Assembly: GCF_034274695.1 (NCBI RefSeq)
Contig: NZ_CP128362.1
Span: 3,350,501 to 3,414,500, forward strand
Reading direction: 5' to 3'
DNA from: Chitinophaga sp. LS1
GTDB taxonomy: Bacteria; Bacteroidota; Bacteroidia; Chitinophagales; Chitinophagaceae
Length of the DNA: 64,000 nt
Shown: positions 45,456-53,858 of the stretch, piece by piece
Position numbering within the stretch: the first letter of the stretch is position 1
Layout: each line of letters begins with the position of its first letter
Position numbers and translations under genes: made by a program
The notes under the pieces: model-generated
What the model was told of the DNA's origin: nothing
Databases searched by the model: none
What the model saw: the letters and a program-made list of their open reading frames with translations, nothing else

Positions 45456-46256
45456 TTAGTTTCTATAGCTGAGTGGGATGAACACATTCCACTTTTCCAG
45501 CACTTTTCCGTCTTCTACAATTTCAAAATTGAACCAACCGGCATGGAGGAAGATGGCTTTTTCCAGGATGAGGAAAGGCTCTTTTACCTCCTTGATGTCG
45601 AACAGGAAGCTTCCATCCGGTTCAAAAAACTTGATTACATATCTTTTATTGGGTGCTTCAGGCAGTTTGATATTCACATTGCCATCAGCAGTAGTATAAA
45701 TGTAATTGGAAGGATGCCATACGATCTTCTCTTCTTTTGGCGCTTCTTTTTCCTTTACCGGGGCAGCTCCTTTGTCGGTCACTACGGGTGGCGGTGCGGC
45801 GGAGGTCGCTACACCTGCAGCTTTGGCTGCGGCAATAGCGGCTTTTACATCGGCGGCGGTCAGTTTTTCCCTGTCATCGATGGTGGAGTCCGGTACAGCC
45901 AGGACTACCTTGGTAAAGAAGTAACGGCCGTTGTTGAAGATGATCAACATACGGTAATAGTTGGAGCCTGGTAACGGTTTTCCATCGTCGTATGCACACC
46001 GGATATCGCCGGGATTGGCGATATAACCAATGGTATTAAAGTTCAGGACGCTGTCCAGCGAACGCTGAACGCCGATCGACTTCACGTCTCTGAAACCCGA
46101 TATAAATTCAAGACGGTTCTTCCCTGTTTGAATCAGGGCCGAAAATTCCGGAAATACCGGGAGTGGTTTTTGTTGAACCTGTTGAGCCTGTACTGAAAAT
46201 ACTAATGCTGATAGTGCTAATACTGTGACAATAAAAATTCGCGACAACTGCTTCAT
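45456..46256 (-). CDS. Exported protein of unknown function with type IX-like beta domains
   Basis: The 266-residue protein has a signal peptide (to about 24, SVQAQ). A first beta domain contains NYYRMLIIFNNGRYFFTKVV, like the fibronectin-type modules that precede type IX sorting domains. A low-complexity linker rich in Ala, Pro, Lys and Glu spans about 135-180. A second beta domain (YVIKFFEPDGSFLFDIKEVK, LHAGWFNFEIVEDGKVLEKW) is shaped like a type A sorting domain but lacks its usual end. I cannot name a function. It is downstream of the desulfhydrase gene on the same strand with a 106-base gap. Confidence 0.65.
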   Translation of the reverse strand: MKQLSRIFIVTVLALSALVFSVQAQQVQQKPLPVFPEFSALIQTGKNRLEFISGFRDVKSIGVQRSLDSVLNFNTIGYIANPGDIRCAYDDGKPLPGSNYYRMLIIFNNGRYFFTKVVLAVPDSTIDDREKLTAADVKAAIAAAKAAGVATSAAPPPVVTDKGAAPVKEKEAPKEEKIVWHPSNYIYTTADGNVNIKLPEAPNKRYVIKFFEPDGSFLFDIKEVKEPFLILEKAIFLHAGWFNFEIVEDGKVLEKWNVFIPLSYRN

Positions 46257-46362
46257 AAATTCCTGATTCCTATAACTACAATTAGCTTCAAATATAGTAA
46301 ACGCCTTTTTAAATATTCGTTAATATAGTAATATACTGGGCAGAAGGAGAAAGATATTTTTT

Positions 46363-47250
46363 TTAGTAGTGTAATACCCCTGGTTTGAGTGAAAGGTTGC
46401 CCTGTAATCCGCCTGAATGGATCAATAAAACCCTGCTTCCCGGGGGATATATACCACTTTCTATCTCTTTTTTAAATCCCTGTACCAATTTGCCTGTATA
46501 CACTACATCCAATGGTATTTTAGTTTCATTATAAAAATGATTCATGCATTCTATCAGTGCCGGTGTGACCTTTGCATACCCGCCACCATGGTGTTCATGA
46601 ACCAATTCCCAATGGGGTGCACTGCGATATTTCAGCAATGCTTTTACCTCTTCTGAAAGATAGTGCGCCCCTTTTAAAACCACATACCCTTTTAGTTGCT
46701 GGGGTGGTTCCGCACTATTAATCAACCCTGCCAGCGTAGTACCAGTCCCTACAGCACAAATAATGTGGGTAAAGCCGGAAACATCGTGCATGGATAAGAT
46801 CTCTTCACACCCTTCCGCCCCTGCCGCATTATGTCCTCCTTCAGGTACAAAATAAGCATCCTGAAAGACCTCTTTCCAATCAATTGAATCTTTCTGTTTA
46901 TACACTTCTCTTGTCACAAAATGCAACTGCATACCCTGTTGCTTTGCCAGTGCTAAAGTATGACTTAACATGGGCGCCGCTTCTCCCCGCACTACTGCCG
47001 TACACCGCATACCCAACAATCTGCATGCTGCCGCTGTGGCCGCCAGATGATTGGAGTATGCACCTCCAAAAGTTACAATATGATCCTTTCCATCCGCCTT
47101 AGCAGCCGCAATATTACATTGCAGCTTGAACCATTTATTACCTGATACTTCACTGTGTAATAGGTCTAAACGCAACATGGCTGCCTGTATTGTACCGGGC
47201 AGCCATGTTGGTGTGATATTTTGTAACTGAATATTACGATAGTCAAACAT
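46363..47250 (-). CDS. PLP-dependent D-cysteine desulfhydrase / ACC deaminase-like enzyme
   Basis: The 295-residue fold-type II PLP enzyme has Lys39 in SGNKWFKLQ as the Schiff-base lysine and IVTFGGAYSNHLAATAAACR for phosphate and carboxylate binding. AVGTGTTLAGL is the PLP phosphate loop, and HSGGLQGN lies near the C-terminus. The family includes D-cysteine desulfhydrase and 1-aminocyclopropane-1-carboxylate deaminase; the sequence alone does not decide. Its ATG overlaps the hexosaminidase stop (TAATG on the minus strand), so it is translationally coupled to that gene, an unexpected partner. Confidence 0.85.
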   Translation of the reverse strand: MFDYRNIQLQNITPTWLPGTIQAAMLRLDLLHSEVSGNKWFKLQCNIAAAKADGKDHIVTFGGAYSNHLAATAAACRLLGMRCTAVVRGEAAPMLSHTLALAKQQGMQLHFVTREVYKQKDSIDWKEVFQDAYFVPEGGHNAAGAEGCEEILSMHDVSGFTHIICAVGTGTTLAGLINSAEPPQQLKGYVVLKGAHYLSEEVKALLKYRSAPHWELVHEHHGGGYAKVTPALIECMNHFYNETKIPLDVVYTGKLVQGFKKEIESGIYPPGSRVLLIHSGGLQGNLSLKPGVLHY

Positions 47251-49526
47251 TAATAAAACAGGCTATTGCGCAAATTTAATGCTTGTGCGCCTTTTGACAG
47301 CAATACATTTATCCAGCCAATTTCACCAGTATTAAAATATTGTATCCTGATTTTATGATATCCCTTCTTTAATCCGATCACGCCTACTTTTTCTGTCGTA
47401 CCATGTATACCATCATTATCTGCTACTACTTCATCATCGATGTATAAAACCGATCCGTCGTCAGAGAGCAGGTTGAATGTATACATTGCATCCGCATCTA
47501 CTTTTACATAACCTGTGTAAGTGATTCCGAAATCTTTCTTTGTGGTAAGGAAAGGGCGTAAATCCAGACCAGCAATCGTACCTGCACTATCACCTTTTTC
47601 AGGTAGCTCTTTTGCAGTTTTGGGTACATTCTTATACACTGCTGAGAAACGTAATCCGTTATTTGCAGGTTTTACATTCGCAGCTTCTCTGTAAGGCTTA
47701 CGTGTATAAGTCGTGCTATATACATTGCTCTTACGACCACCAGGTGTTACTTCTATATACTTCAATACAACCGTTCCATTCTCAGGTACACTGATGGTGA
47801 ATGGTTGTGCATAGCGTTTGCTGTTAATAGCTGGTCCACTACCATCGATGGTGTAAAATATGGCGGCGCCTTTCACGCCGGGAGTAAGTGTCACCGTCGT
47901 AGTTGGTACCGCAATTAACGTATCTTTCAGCTGTGCCGGTTCAGGTATTCTGAAGTTTACACCCTGCTTGTCAATAGCTGCCAGTACGGTTGGTGCTTTC
48001 TTCTGAAAGCGTTTCCAGTCACGCTTAGCAGCAGGAGACCAGGCTACTTCAGACAATGCTAATGCCCTGGGCCAGGCCATGTAATCTACATAAGTCTGAT
48101 CAGGCATATATTCTGTCCATATATTTGCCTGCACACCTTTGATATATTTCTGCTCTTCTGCATTCAAAGAAGGTGGCAATGGCTCGTAGTTATACACTGT
48201 GTTTAGTGAAAGATAATTACCAATTCTGCCTGGCTCTGTCGCCTCAGGGCTTTGGTAGTAATCGAGGTATAGGTAAGTATTAGGAGACATGATCACATCA
48301 TGTTTTTCCTTTGCGGCTGCAATACCACCCGCTTCGCCACGCCAGCTCATAACAGTTGCATTTGGTGCTAAGCCACCTTCCAGGATTTCATCCCAGCCAA
48401 TGATGTTGCGACCTTTGCTATTTACAAACTTTTCCATTCGTTGTATGAAATAACTCTGCAAAGCATGTTCATCTTTCAATCCCAGTTTCTGCATGAGTGC
48501 CTGTACCTGTGGCGATTCTTTCCAGCGATCTTTCGGACATTCGTCACCGCCTATATGAATATACTTACCTGGGAAGAGGTCCATTACTTCTGTAAGTACA
48601 TCCTGCAGGAAAGTGAATACAGAATCATTTGCAGGATTCAGTACTTCTTTCGAAATACCAAAGGTGGTCATGGTCTCATATTGCTTGCCATAACCAAAGC
48701 TGGGAAACGCTGCCAGTACTGCCTGTGAGTGGCCTGGCATTTCTATTTCAGGAATGATGGTGATATGTCTGTCTGCAGCATACTTTACGATATCCCTGAT
48801 TTCATTCTGTGTATAAAATCCACCGTATGGTTTACCATCATAAGTATTGCTGCGTGCAGCATGACCTACTACGGTTTCTTTTCTTTGAGAAGCGATCTTA
48901 GTCAGCTGTGGATATTTTTTGATTTCAATACGCCATCCCTGATCTTCTGTGAGGTGCCAGTGGAAGCGGTTGAACTTATACTGTGCCATCACATCGATGA
49001 ACTTTTTTACATAATCAGGTGGGAAGAAATGACGCCCTACATCCAGCATCAGACCACGATAGGCGAAGCGGGGCGCATCGGAAATTTCCACACCAGGTAT
49101 ATGGATCGCTGCGTTTTTTTCAGCAGGTAATAACTGTTGTAAAGTTTGCAGGCCATAGAACAAACCTGCCGCATCACCTTTCAGTGCAATGGTACCATTG
49201 TTTACAAAGAGAGTATAGGCCTCTGGTGCACCGGTTGTTTCTTTGATGTCGATAACGGCGGTGGACTTTACTTTCGGCACTGGTTTATCAGTCACTTCTA
49301 CTTTAAACCCATAAGCACTTTGCAAAAAAGCGTTGAGCAAACCGGCGGTGGTTTTGGCGGCAGTACCTTCATAATGGATCAGTGCATTTTCATTCAACAC
49401 AAAACTACCCGGTACACTTTGCAGTGACTTCGGCTCCGGGATGATCATGATGTCAGCTGTTTTCTTTTGAGCAGTACCATAAAGGCACAGCAGCGCTGAT
49501 AGAGTTGACAGGATTAGTTTTTTCAT
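47250..49526 (-). CDS. Beta-N-acetylhexosaminidase, GH20 with PA14 domain
   Basis: The 758-residue secreted enzyme releases terminal N-acetylglucosamine or N-acetylgalactosamine. Order: signal peptide (to about 19), a GH20b domain, the GH20 barrel (FAYRGLMLDVGRHFFPPDYV, RFHWHLTEDQGWRIEIKKYP) with the catalytic Asp328-Glu329 pair in HIGGDECPKDRW, a chitobiase-type beta domain (AAIFYTIDGSGPAINSKRYA) and a C-terminal PA14 domain (YTGYVKVDADAMYTFNLLSD, DGSVLYIDDEVV) that may bind sugar. It follows the GH29 gene by 83 bases. Likely substrates are chitooligosaccharides or fucosylated glycans. Confidence 0.94.
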   Translation of the reverse strand: MKKLILSTLSALLCLYGTAQKKTADIMIIPEPKSLQSVPGSFVLNENALIHYEGTAAKTTAGLLNAFLQSAYGFKVEVTDKPVPKVKSTAVIDIKETTGAPEAYTLFVNNGTIALKGDAAGLFYGLQTLQQLLPAEKNAAIHIPGVEISDAPRFAYRGLMLDVGRHFFPPDYVKKFIDVMAQYKFNRFHWHLTEDQGWRIEIKKYPQLTKIASQRKETVVGHAARSNTYDGKPYGGFYTQNEIRDIVKYAADRHITIIPEIEMPGHSQAVLAAFPSFGYGKQYETMTTFGISKEVLNPANDSVFTFLQDVLTEVMDLFPGKYIHIGGDECPKDRWKESPQVQALMQKLGLKDEHALQSYFIQRMEKFVNSKGRNIIGWDEILEGGLAPNATVMSWRGEAGGIAAAKEKHDVIMSPNTYLYLDYYQSPEATEPGRIGNYLSLNTVYNYEPLPPSLNAEEQKYIKGVQANIWTEYMPDQTYVDYMAWPRALALSEVAWSPAAKRDWKRFQKKAPTVLAAIDKQGVNFRIPEPAQLKDTLIAVPTTTVTLTPGVKGAAIFYTIDGSGPAINSKRYAQPFTISVPENGTVVLKYIEVTPGGRKSNVYSTTYTRKPYREAANVKPANNGLRFSAVYKNVPKTAKELPEKGDSAGTIAGLDLRPFLTTKKDFGITYTGYVKVDADAMYTFNLLSDDGSVLYIDDEVVADNDGIHGTTEKVGVIGLKKGYHKIRIQYFNTGEIGWINVLLSKGAQALNLRNSLFY

Positions 49527-49609
49527 ATGCTAAGCTGTTTTTGCTTTTACGACTTTGGCCTCGGGCAAAAGATATAGAAGCTGTGATGGCCTGCGGCCGG
49601 CATTAAAAA

Positions 49610-50953
49610 TTAATCGTTATTCGTCAGGAAACCTCCTTTACCCCTGTACAGCTTTACAGGCTTGTCCAATTGCAGGGCTAATACAGTCATGTATTTATCC
49701 TGAACATTTTCAGGTACGTCAATATACACAAGACCGGGCACACTGCTCCATGAAATTTTACCAACGATTTTATGAGATAGTTGAACGTCTGTTCCTACCA
49801 CCTGAATATTCCTGATATTGTTCATAAGGCCTTTTACCATTACAGATCCGCTCATCCTGCCCGGGAGGAAGAGGTAGAGGGTTGTAGAATCTTTAGAGAG
49901 GGTAGTAGGACCATAGAAGTGACCTTGTGGTATACCACCGACGGTATTGAAGATAGCTGGTGCGTGTTTTTTGTTCCATGCACCCAGTTCTTTCAGTACG
50001 TTTACTTCTTCAGGAGGAATGTGACCAGCGGCATCAGGGCCGATATCCAGCAGAAGGTTACCACCATTACTGATTGCATCTGCAAAGATGGTGATGATTT
50101 CATAAGGTGTTTTCCAGCTGGTATCGTCAGGGTGATAGCCCCAGTTGCTATTGATAGTCATACAGAGTTCCCACCAGTTGTAGTGAGGGCGGGTGACCGG
50201 GAAGTTTTGTTCCGGTGTTTCGTAATCACCATATCCCTGCAGGCGGCCATTGATAATCGTGTTAGGATTATGGGTGGTGAGCATGGTCCGCATTTTGGGT
50301 GCTTCCCATTCAGCAGCGCTGTGTTCCCAGTCGCCATCGAACCACCAGAGGTCAGGGTTGAACTGGGTCATTACTTCTTTAAGTTGTCCTTCGTAGAAGT
50401 TGCGGAAGCGTTGCCAGCGCACAGTATCTTTAGCGGCATTATAGCGGGAACTGTCTTTCAAAAAGCCGGGATAGTCGGGATAACTCCAGTCGATCAACGA
50501 AAAGTAAGCACCGCATTTAATGCCTTCTTTACGCAGGGCGGCATAGAAGGGGGTGAGTACATCTCTTTTGGCGGGTGTACTGTTCACCGCATCCAGCTTA
50601 CTTAATTTGCTGTCCCACAGTGCTACCCCATCATGGTGCTTGGTGGTGATCACCGCATAGCGGGCGCCGGACTCTTTGATGAGCGATGCCCATGCAACAG
50701 GGTCATAACTTGAAGCAGTAAAGCCTTTTAGTTGTGACATATAGTCCTGATATGATATTTTTTTATTGTGGAATGACCAGGATTCGTCTACCCCATTTAC
50801 GGAATATATACCCCAGTGAATAAAGATTCCGAGCTTCGCATCGGAGAACCATTGCATCTTTTGAGCGATTTCCGAAGGAGGAACATGTTGTTGGGCAAAG
50901 GCGTTGGCACATGACGCAAAGGCAATAGCAGCCTGCAAAAAGATTCTTTTCAT
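49610..50953 (-). CDS. Alpha-L-fucosidase, GH29
   Basis: The 447-residue secreted enzyme has a signal peptide to about residue 20 (NAFAQ). GH29 features are MQWFSDAKLGIFIHWGIYSV, YAVITTKHHDGVALWDS and the nucleophile Asp206 in PDLWWFDGDWEH. GGNLLLDIGPDAAGHIPPEE follows, and a C-terminal beta domain. The acid/base residue is not conserved in position in this family and I do not assign it. It heads a minus-strand cluster with the GH20 hexosaminidase, which suggests removal of fucose before release of the N-acetyl sugar. Confidence 0.93.
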   Translation of the reverse strand: MKRIFLQAAIAFASCANAFAQQHVPPSEIAQKMQWFSDAKLGIFIHWGIYSVNGVDESWSFHNKKISYQDYMSQLKGFTASSYDPVAWASLIKESGARYAVITTKHHDGVALWDSKLSKLDAVNSTPAKRDVLTPFYAALRKEGIKCGAYFSLIDWSYPDYPGFLKDSSRYNAAKDTVRWQRFRNFYEGQLKEVMTQFNPDLWWFDGDWEHSAAEWEAPKMRTMLTTHNPNTIINGRLQGYGDYETPEQNFPVTRPHYNWWELCMTINSNWGYHPDDTSWKTPYEIITIFADAISNGGNLLLDIGPDAAGHIPPEEVNVLKELGAWNKKHAPAIFNTVGGIPQGHFYGPTTLSKDSTTLYLFLPGRMSGSVMVKGLMNNIRNIQVVGTDVQLSHKIVGKISWSSVPGLVYIDVPENVQDKYMTVLALQLDKPVKLYRGKGGFLTNND

Positions 50954-51185
50954 TGGCAGATAAAAATTGATAATAATAATGTAACAGTCCGGGTTGGTAT
51001 AGTGTTTGCTGGTTTGATACCACCTACCGGACTAATATTACAGGTAACTCTAATGGCTAGAGCTACGAAAGTAGAAACACCTATGTTATTGAAAAAGAAA
51101 GCGTGAAAATAGTTTTAATCAGTAAATTTAGTCCCTGGATTTTCGCCAATTACAATAAAAAATTAATTAAAACAATCTAGTAAAG

Positions 51186-52088
51186 ATGCAACCCACTTTA
51201 TTGATTCTGGCAGCCGGTATGGCGAGCCGTTATGGTAGTTTGAAACAAATACAGCAGTTTGGCCCTAGCGGTGAGACTATTATCGACTACTCAATCTATG
51301 ACGCGATCAGAGCAGGTTTTGGTAAGATTGTGTTTATTATCAGGAAGGATTTTGAAGCGGAATTCAGAGAGATTTTTGAACCTAAACTGAAGGGTCGCGT
51401 ACAGACTGATTACGTATATCAGGAGATGGATGCTTTCCTGGATGGATATCCGGTACCAGCGGATCGTACTAAGCCGTGGGGTACTGCGCATGCTGTATTG
51501 TGTGCTAAAAACGCGATCAACGAACCATTTGCAGTGATCAACGCAGATGACTTTTATGGTCGTGATTCGTTTGAGAAAATGGCGAAATTTCTCGAAAACT
51601 CCTGCAAACCTGATGTATATAGCGTAGTGGGTTACCAGCTGAACAAGACCATTTCTGAGCATGGTTCCGTATCCCGTGGGGTATGTGCCGCTGATAGCAA
51701 TGGCAACCTGGCTGAGATCAACGAGCGTACCAAGGTATATAAGGATGGCGATAAGATCGTATACGAAAATGCTGATGGCAGCAAGCACGAACTGGCACCT
51801 GAAACACCGGTATCCATGAATTTCTGGGGTTTCCACCAGAATGTATTTGAGAATAGCCAGAAGCTGTTCAAGGAATTCCTGGAGAAAGATGGTGATAAGC
51901 CGAAGTCTGAATTCTTTATTCCGATTGTAGTGGACAACTTCATTCAGAACAAACTGGGTGTGGTTAATGTATTACCTACAGGTGCACAGTGGTTCGGTGT
52001 TACATACAAGGAAGATGCACCAGGCGTACAGGCTAGTTTGTCAGCACTGGTTGAGTCAGGAGAATATCCAACTAACCTGTGGAAATAA
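51186..52088 (+). CDS. Sugar-phosphate nucleotidyltransferase
   Basis: The 300-residue protein of the NTP_transferase family opens with the nucleotide-binding signature LILAAGMASRYGSLKQIQQF. It has WGTAHAVLCAKNAI and AVINADDFYG, whose Asp pair binds the metal, and VSMNFWGFHQNVF. It joins a sugar phosphate to a nucleotide; the exact sugar is not readable. In Bacteroidota this type is often next to a hexosamine or choline-type kinase, but none lies here. It diverges from the fucosidase, which may connect it to use of the released sugars (inference). ATG 51186 is clear. Confidence 0.88.
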   Translation: MQPTLLILAAGMASRYGSLKQIQQFGPSGETIIDYSIYDAIRAGFGKIVFIIRKDFEAEFREIFEPKLKGRVQTDYVYQEMDAFLDGYPVPADRTKPWGTAHAVLCAKNAINEPFAVINADDFYGRDSFEKMAKFLENSCKPDVYSVVGYQLNKTISEHGSVSRGVCAADSNGNLAEINERTKVYKDGDKIVYENADGSKHELAPETPVSMNFWGFHQNVFENSQKLFKEFLEKDGDKPKSEFFIPIVVDNFIQNKLGVVNVLPTGAQWFGVTYKEDAPGVQASLSALVESGEYPTNLWK

Positions 52089-52233
52089 AACTACCATCTG
52101 GTGTTAATTGATGTCAGTCGTTATACAATAATTCTACTGATTCTATTAAAAACGTACAAAGAAAAGGGGTTAAATTTCAATATTTTCAAAAAGGGAAGAT
52201 TTGTTTGCGAAATCACTAAATTTTTTGATTGTA

Positions 52234-52264
52234 TTGTTTTTTACTTCAATCACCAATACTTTTG
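52234..52264 (+). promoter_or_regulatory. Promoter (TTG-N20-TACTTTTG) of a small transcription unit
   Basis: TTG at 52234-52236 and the exact -7 match TACTTTTG at 52257-52264 are separated by 20 bases, the spacing usual for this phylum. Transcription would start near 52271. This is the best-formed promoter in the window. Confidence 0.7.
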
Positions 52265-52292
52265 TACAGTTAAACATCAAAGCATTCCTCCC

Positions 52293-52406
52293 ATGTGGGT
52301 AAATAAAGACAATAACAAGATTAATCACATCGTAGCTCAGCTCAACTGGGCTATTACGCTCGTTGTGATCGTCGTTGTCATTATTAGCCACCAGTATGGA
52401 GGATAG
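52293..52406 (+). CDS. Possible 37-residue single-span membrane peptide
   Basis: ATG 52293 opens MWVNKDNNKINHIVAQLNWA, then ITLVVIVVVIISHQYGG and a stop. It has one hydrophobic segment of about 13-15 residues. CCTCCC, the reverse of a ribosome-binding site, precedes the ATG, so initiation would be poor. The frame lies wholly inside the rod-like RNA, and its valine-isoleucine run may simply reflect the U-rich 3' side of the stem. Either a small protein or a by-product of a structured RNA. Confidence 0.3.
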   Translation: MWVNKDNNKINHIVAQLNWAITLVVIVVVIISHQYGG

Positions 52407-52434
52407 GTAACTGTGTACAACCAAATCAATATAC

Positions 52435-52466
52435 AGCCTTCCTCCACCAGAGGGAGGCTTTTTTTA
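52435..52466 (+). terminator. Intrinsic terminator of the small transcription unit
   Basis: AGCCTTCCTC and GAGGGAGGCT pair (one G-T) around CACCA, followed by six T. It closes the unit before ilvE. Confidence 0.88.
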
Positions 52467-52504
52467 TGCCTGTTATTTCACTAGATTTCTAATATCTGAA
52501 TTAT

Positions 52505-53410
52505 ATGTATAGCTATTACAACGAGAACACCATCATTTACGTGGACGGGGAGTATAAGAAAGCCACCGAAGCCAAAATCGACCTGTTTGGTCAGTCATTA
52601 CATTATGGATACGCCGTATTCGAAGGTATCAGAGCTTATAAGACTGCTAGTGGAGAAGTGAAGATCTTCAAGGCAGAAGAGCACTTCGATCGTTTCCGTC
52701 GCAGCTGTGAGTTAATTCATATGCCTTACAACTACACCAACGAAGAGTTAATCACCGCTTGTTACAAGGTGCTGGAACTGAACAATATGCAGGAAGCATA
52801 CATTCGTCCGCTGGCTTATTGCCCACCAAACATGACCCTGAAAGCTGCATCAGAAATGAACGTGATGATCTGTGCATGGGAATGGGGTGCTTACCTGGGT
52901 GAAAAGCTGCTGAAAGTAATGACATCTTCATATCAGCGTCCAAATCCAAAGGCATTCAAGATTGAATCCAAATCGGCAGGTTTGTACATCAACTCGATCC
53001 TGGCTTCTCAGGAAGCTAAGTCAAAAGGCTTTGACGAGGCACTGTTGCTGGATCTGGAAGGCTATGTAGCTGAAGGCCCTGGTGCTAATATCTTCTTCGA
53101 AAAAGATGGTAAGCTCGTAACCCCACCTCCAGGTGCTATTCTACCTGGTATCACCCGTGCTACAGTGATTGAACTGTGTCAGGAGCTGAACATTCCGTTA
53201 GAACAAAGACTGTTCACTACCGACGAACTGAAGCAGGCTGACGCTGCATTCTTCTGTGGTACTGCTGCTGAACTAATCGGCATCGAATCACTGGATGGTC
53301 AGAGTTTTGGTAAGCCATGGGCTTCATCTCTGGGTAAGCTGCTGCAGCAGGCTTATAAAGCTAAGGTGCTGGAGAAGGAATTTGATCGTTCTTCAGTGAA
53401 AGTGGCGTAA
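52505..53410 (+). CDS. ilvE: Branched-chain amino-acid aminotransferase
   Basis: The 301-residue fold-type IV PLP enzyme catalyses the last step of valine, leucine and isoleucine synthesis. Visible motifs are IYVDGEYKKATEAKIDLFGQ, SLHYGYAVFEGIRAY, ESKSAGLYINSILASQEAKS containing the PLP lysine region, GFDEALLLDLEGYVAEGPGA and the PLP-phosphate loop LPGITRATV. It precedes ilvDBNA on the same strand with a 448-base gap containing a strong hairpin, so it is probably a separate unit. The ATG at 52505 fits the family N-terminus. Confidence 0.95.
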   Translation: MYSYYNENTIIYVDGEYKKATEAKIDLFGQSLHYGYAVFEGIRAYKTASGEVKIFKAEEHFDRFRRSCELIHMPYNYTNEELITACYKVLELNNMQEAYIRPLAYCPPNMTLKAASEMNVMICAWEWGAYLGEKLLKVMTSSYQRPNPKAFKIESKSAGLYINSILASQEAKSKGFDEALLLDLEGYVAEGPGANIFFEKDGKLVTPPPGAILPGITRATVIELCQELNIPLEQRLFTTDELKQADAAFFCGTAAELIGIESLDGQSFGKPWASSLGKLLQQAYKAKVLEKEFDRSSVKVA

Positions 53411-53567
53411 GGGATTAAGGTGTTCAGAATATATAACTGAATCATTTTCAGGATCTTTTCTGGAATAGAGGTTGTATTTTGTATATAATTTAGAAATAAG
53501 AACATACCGGGTGCATTATTGCCTGGTATACCCAATGAACACTGCTTCGCTTTGATATTCAATAGGT

Positions 53568-53602
53568 GAGTGGTCCGATGGCGGACAGCCGTCAGACCAC
53601 TC
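53568..53602 (+). terminator. Strong hairpin between ilvE and ilvD
   Basis: GAGTGGTC-C-GATGGC pairs with GCCGTC-A-GACCACTC around GGACA: 14 pairs with one mismatch. It is followed by CCCATTTT, a weak T-tract. It may terminate ilvE or act as an attenuator for the ilvD operon. It lies 157 bases after ilvE. Confidence 0.55.
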
Positions 53603-53858
53603 CCATTTTAAAGGATCAGCGTACGTATTAGAAGATTTTTTTAATAGTTGGATTTTGGATTTTTGAGTCCAATTTATTCAATACCATAGCGGGTTTGAGA
53701 CGAAAATGGACACGCTTGAAATCCGGTTGGACCCCTAAATGTCGGTTTGGAACTTGGCGCATATAGCCGCTTCTTTGTATCCTGCTTAACATGATATTCA
53801 ACATTTGGGAACCGGCTGAATGAACAACACCGGAACCCAGACAAACATTTACTGAAAG
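53603..53858 (+). other. ilvD upstream region
   Basis: These 256 bases precede ilvD. I see TTGGA...TCCAA (about 53651-53672) as a small inverted repeat and no exact TAnnTTTG. Short frames such as ATG at 53737 (16 codons) are not rich in Ile, Val or Leu codons, so a classical leader-peptide attenuator is not supported. Confidence 0.4.

Larger units (their letters stand above)
52271..52466 (+). ncRNA. Candidate structured small RNA, about 195 nt
   Basis: Between the promoter at 52234-52264 and the terminator at 52435-52466 the transcript can fold into one long rod. The pairs, outside to inside, are: CCTCC (52287) with GGAGG (52398); AATAAAGACAA (52302) with TTGTCATTATT (52375), one mismatch; ATCACA-T-CG (52324) with CG-T-TGTGAT (52361); and AGCTCAG (52334) with CTGGGCT (52346) around loop CTCAA. 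An asymmetric bulge of eight bases (353-360) breaks the rod near its tip. Size and rod shape recall 6S RNA, but I cannot confirm that. The same strand also carries a 37-codon frame. Confidence 0.55.

Noticed and set aside
52101..52292. N-terminal extension of the small frame before ATG 52293
   Set aside because: It begins upstream of the TACTTTTG promoter, so the transcript would not contain it, and its sequence looks non-coding.
52331..52352. GTAGCTCAG segment resembling a tRNA D-arm
   Set aside because: No acceptor stem, anticodon arm or TTCGA-type arm follows at the right distance; the bases are better explained by the inner helix of the rod-like RNA.
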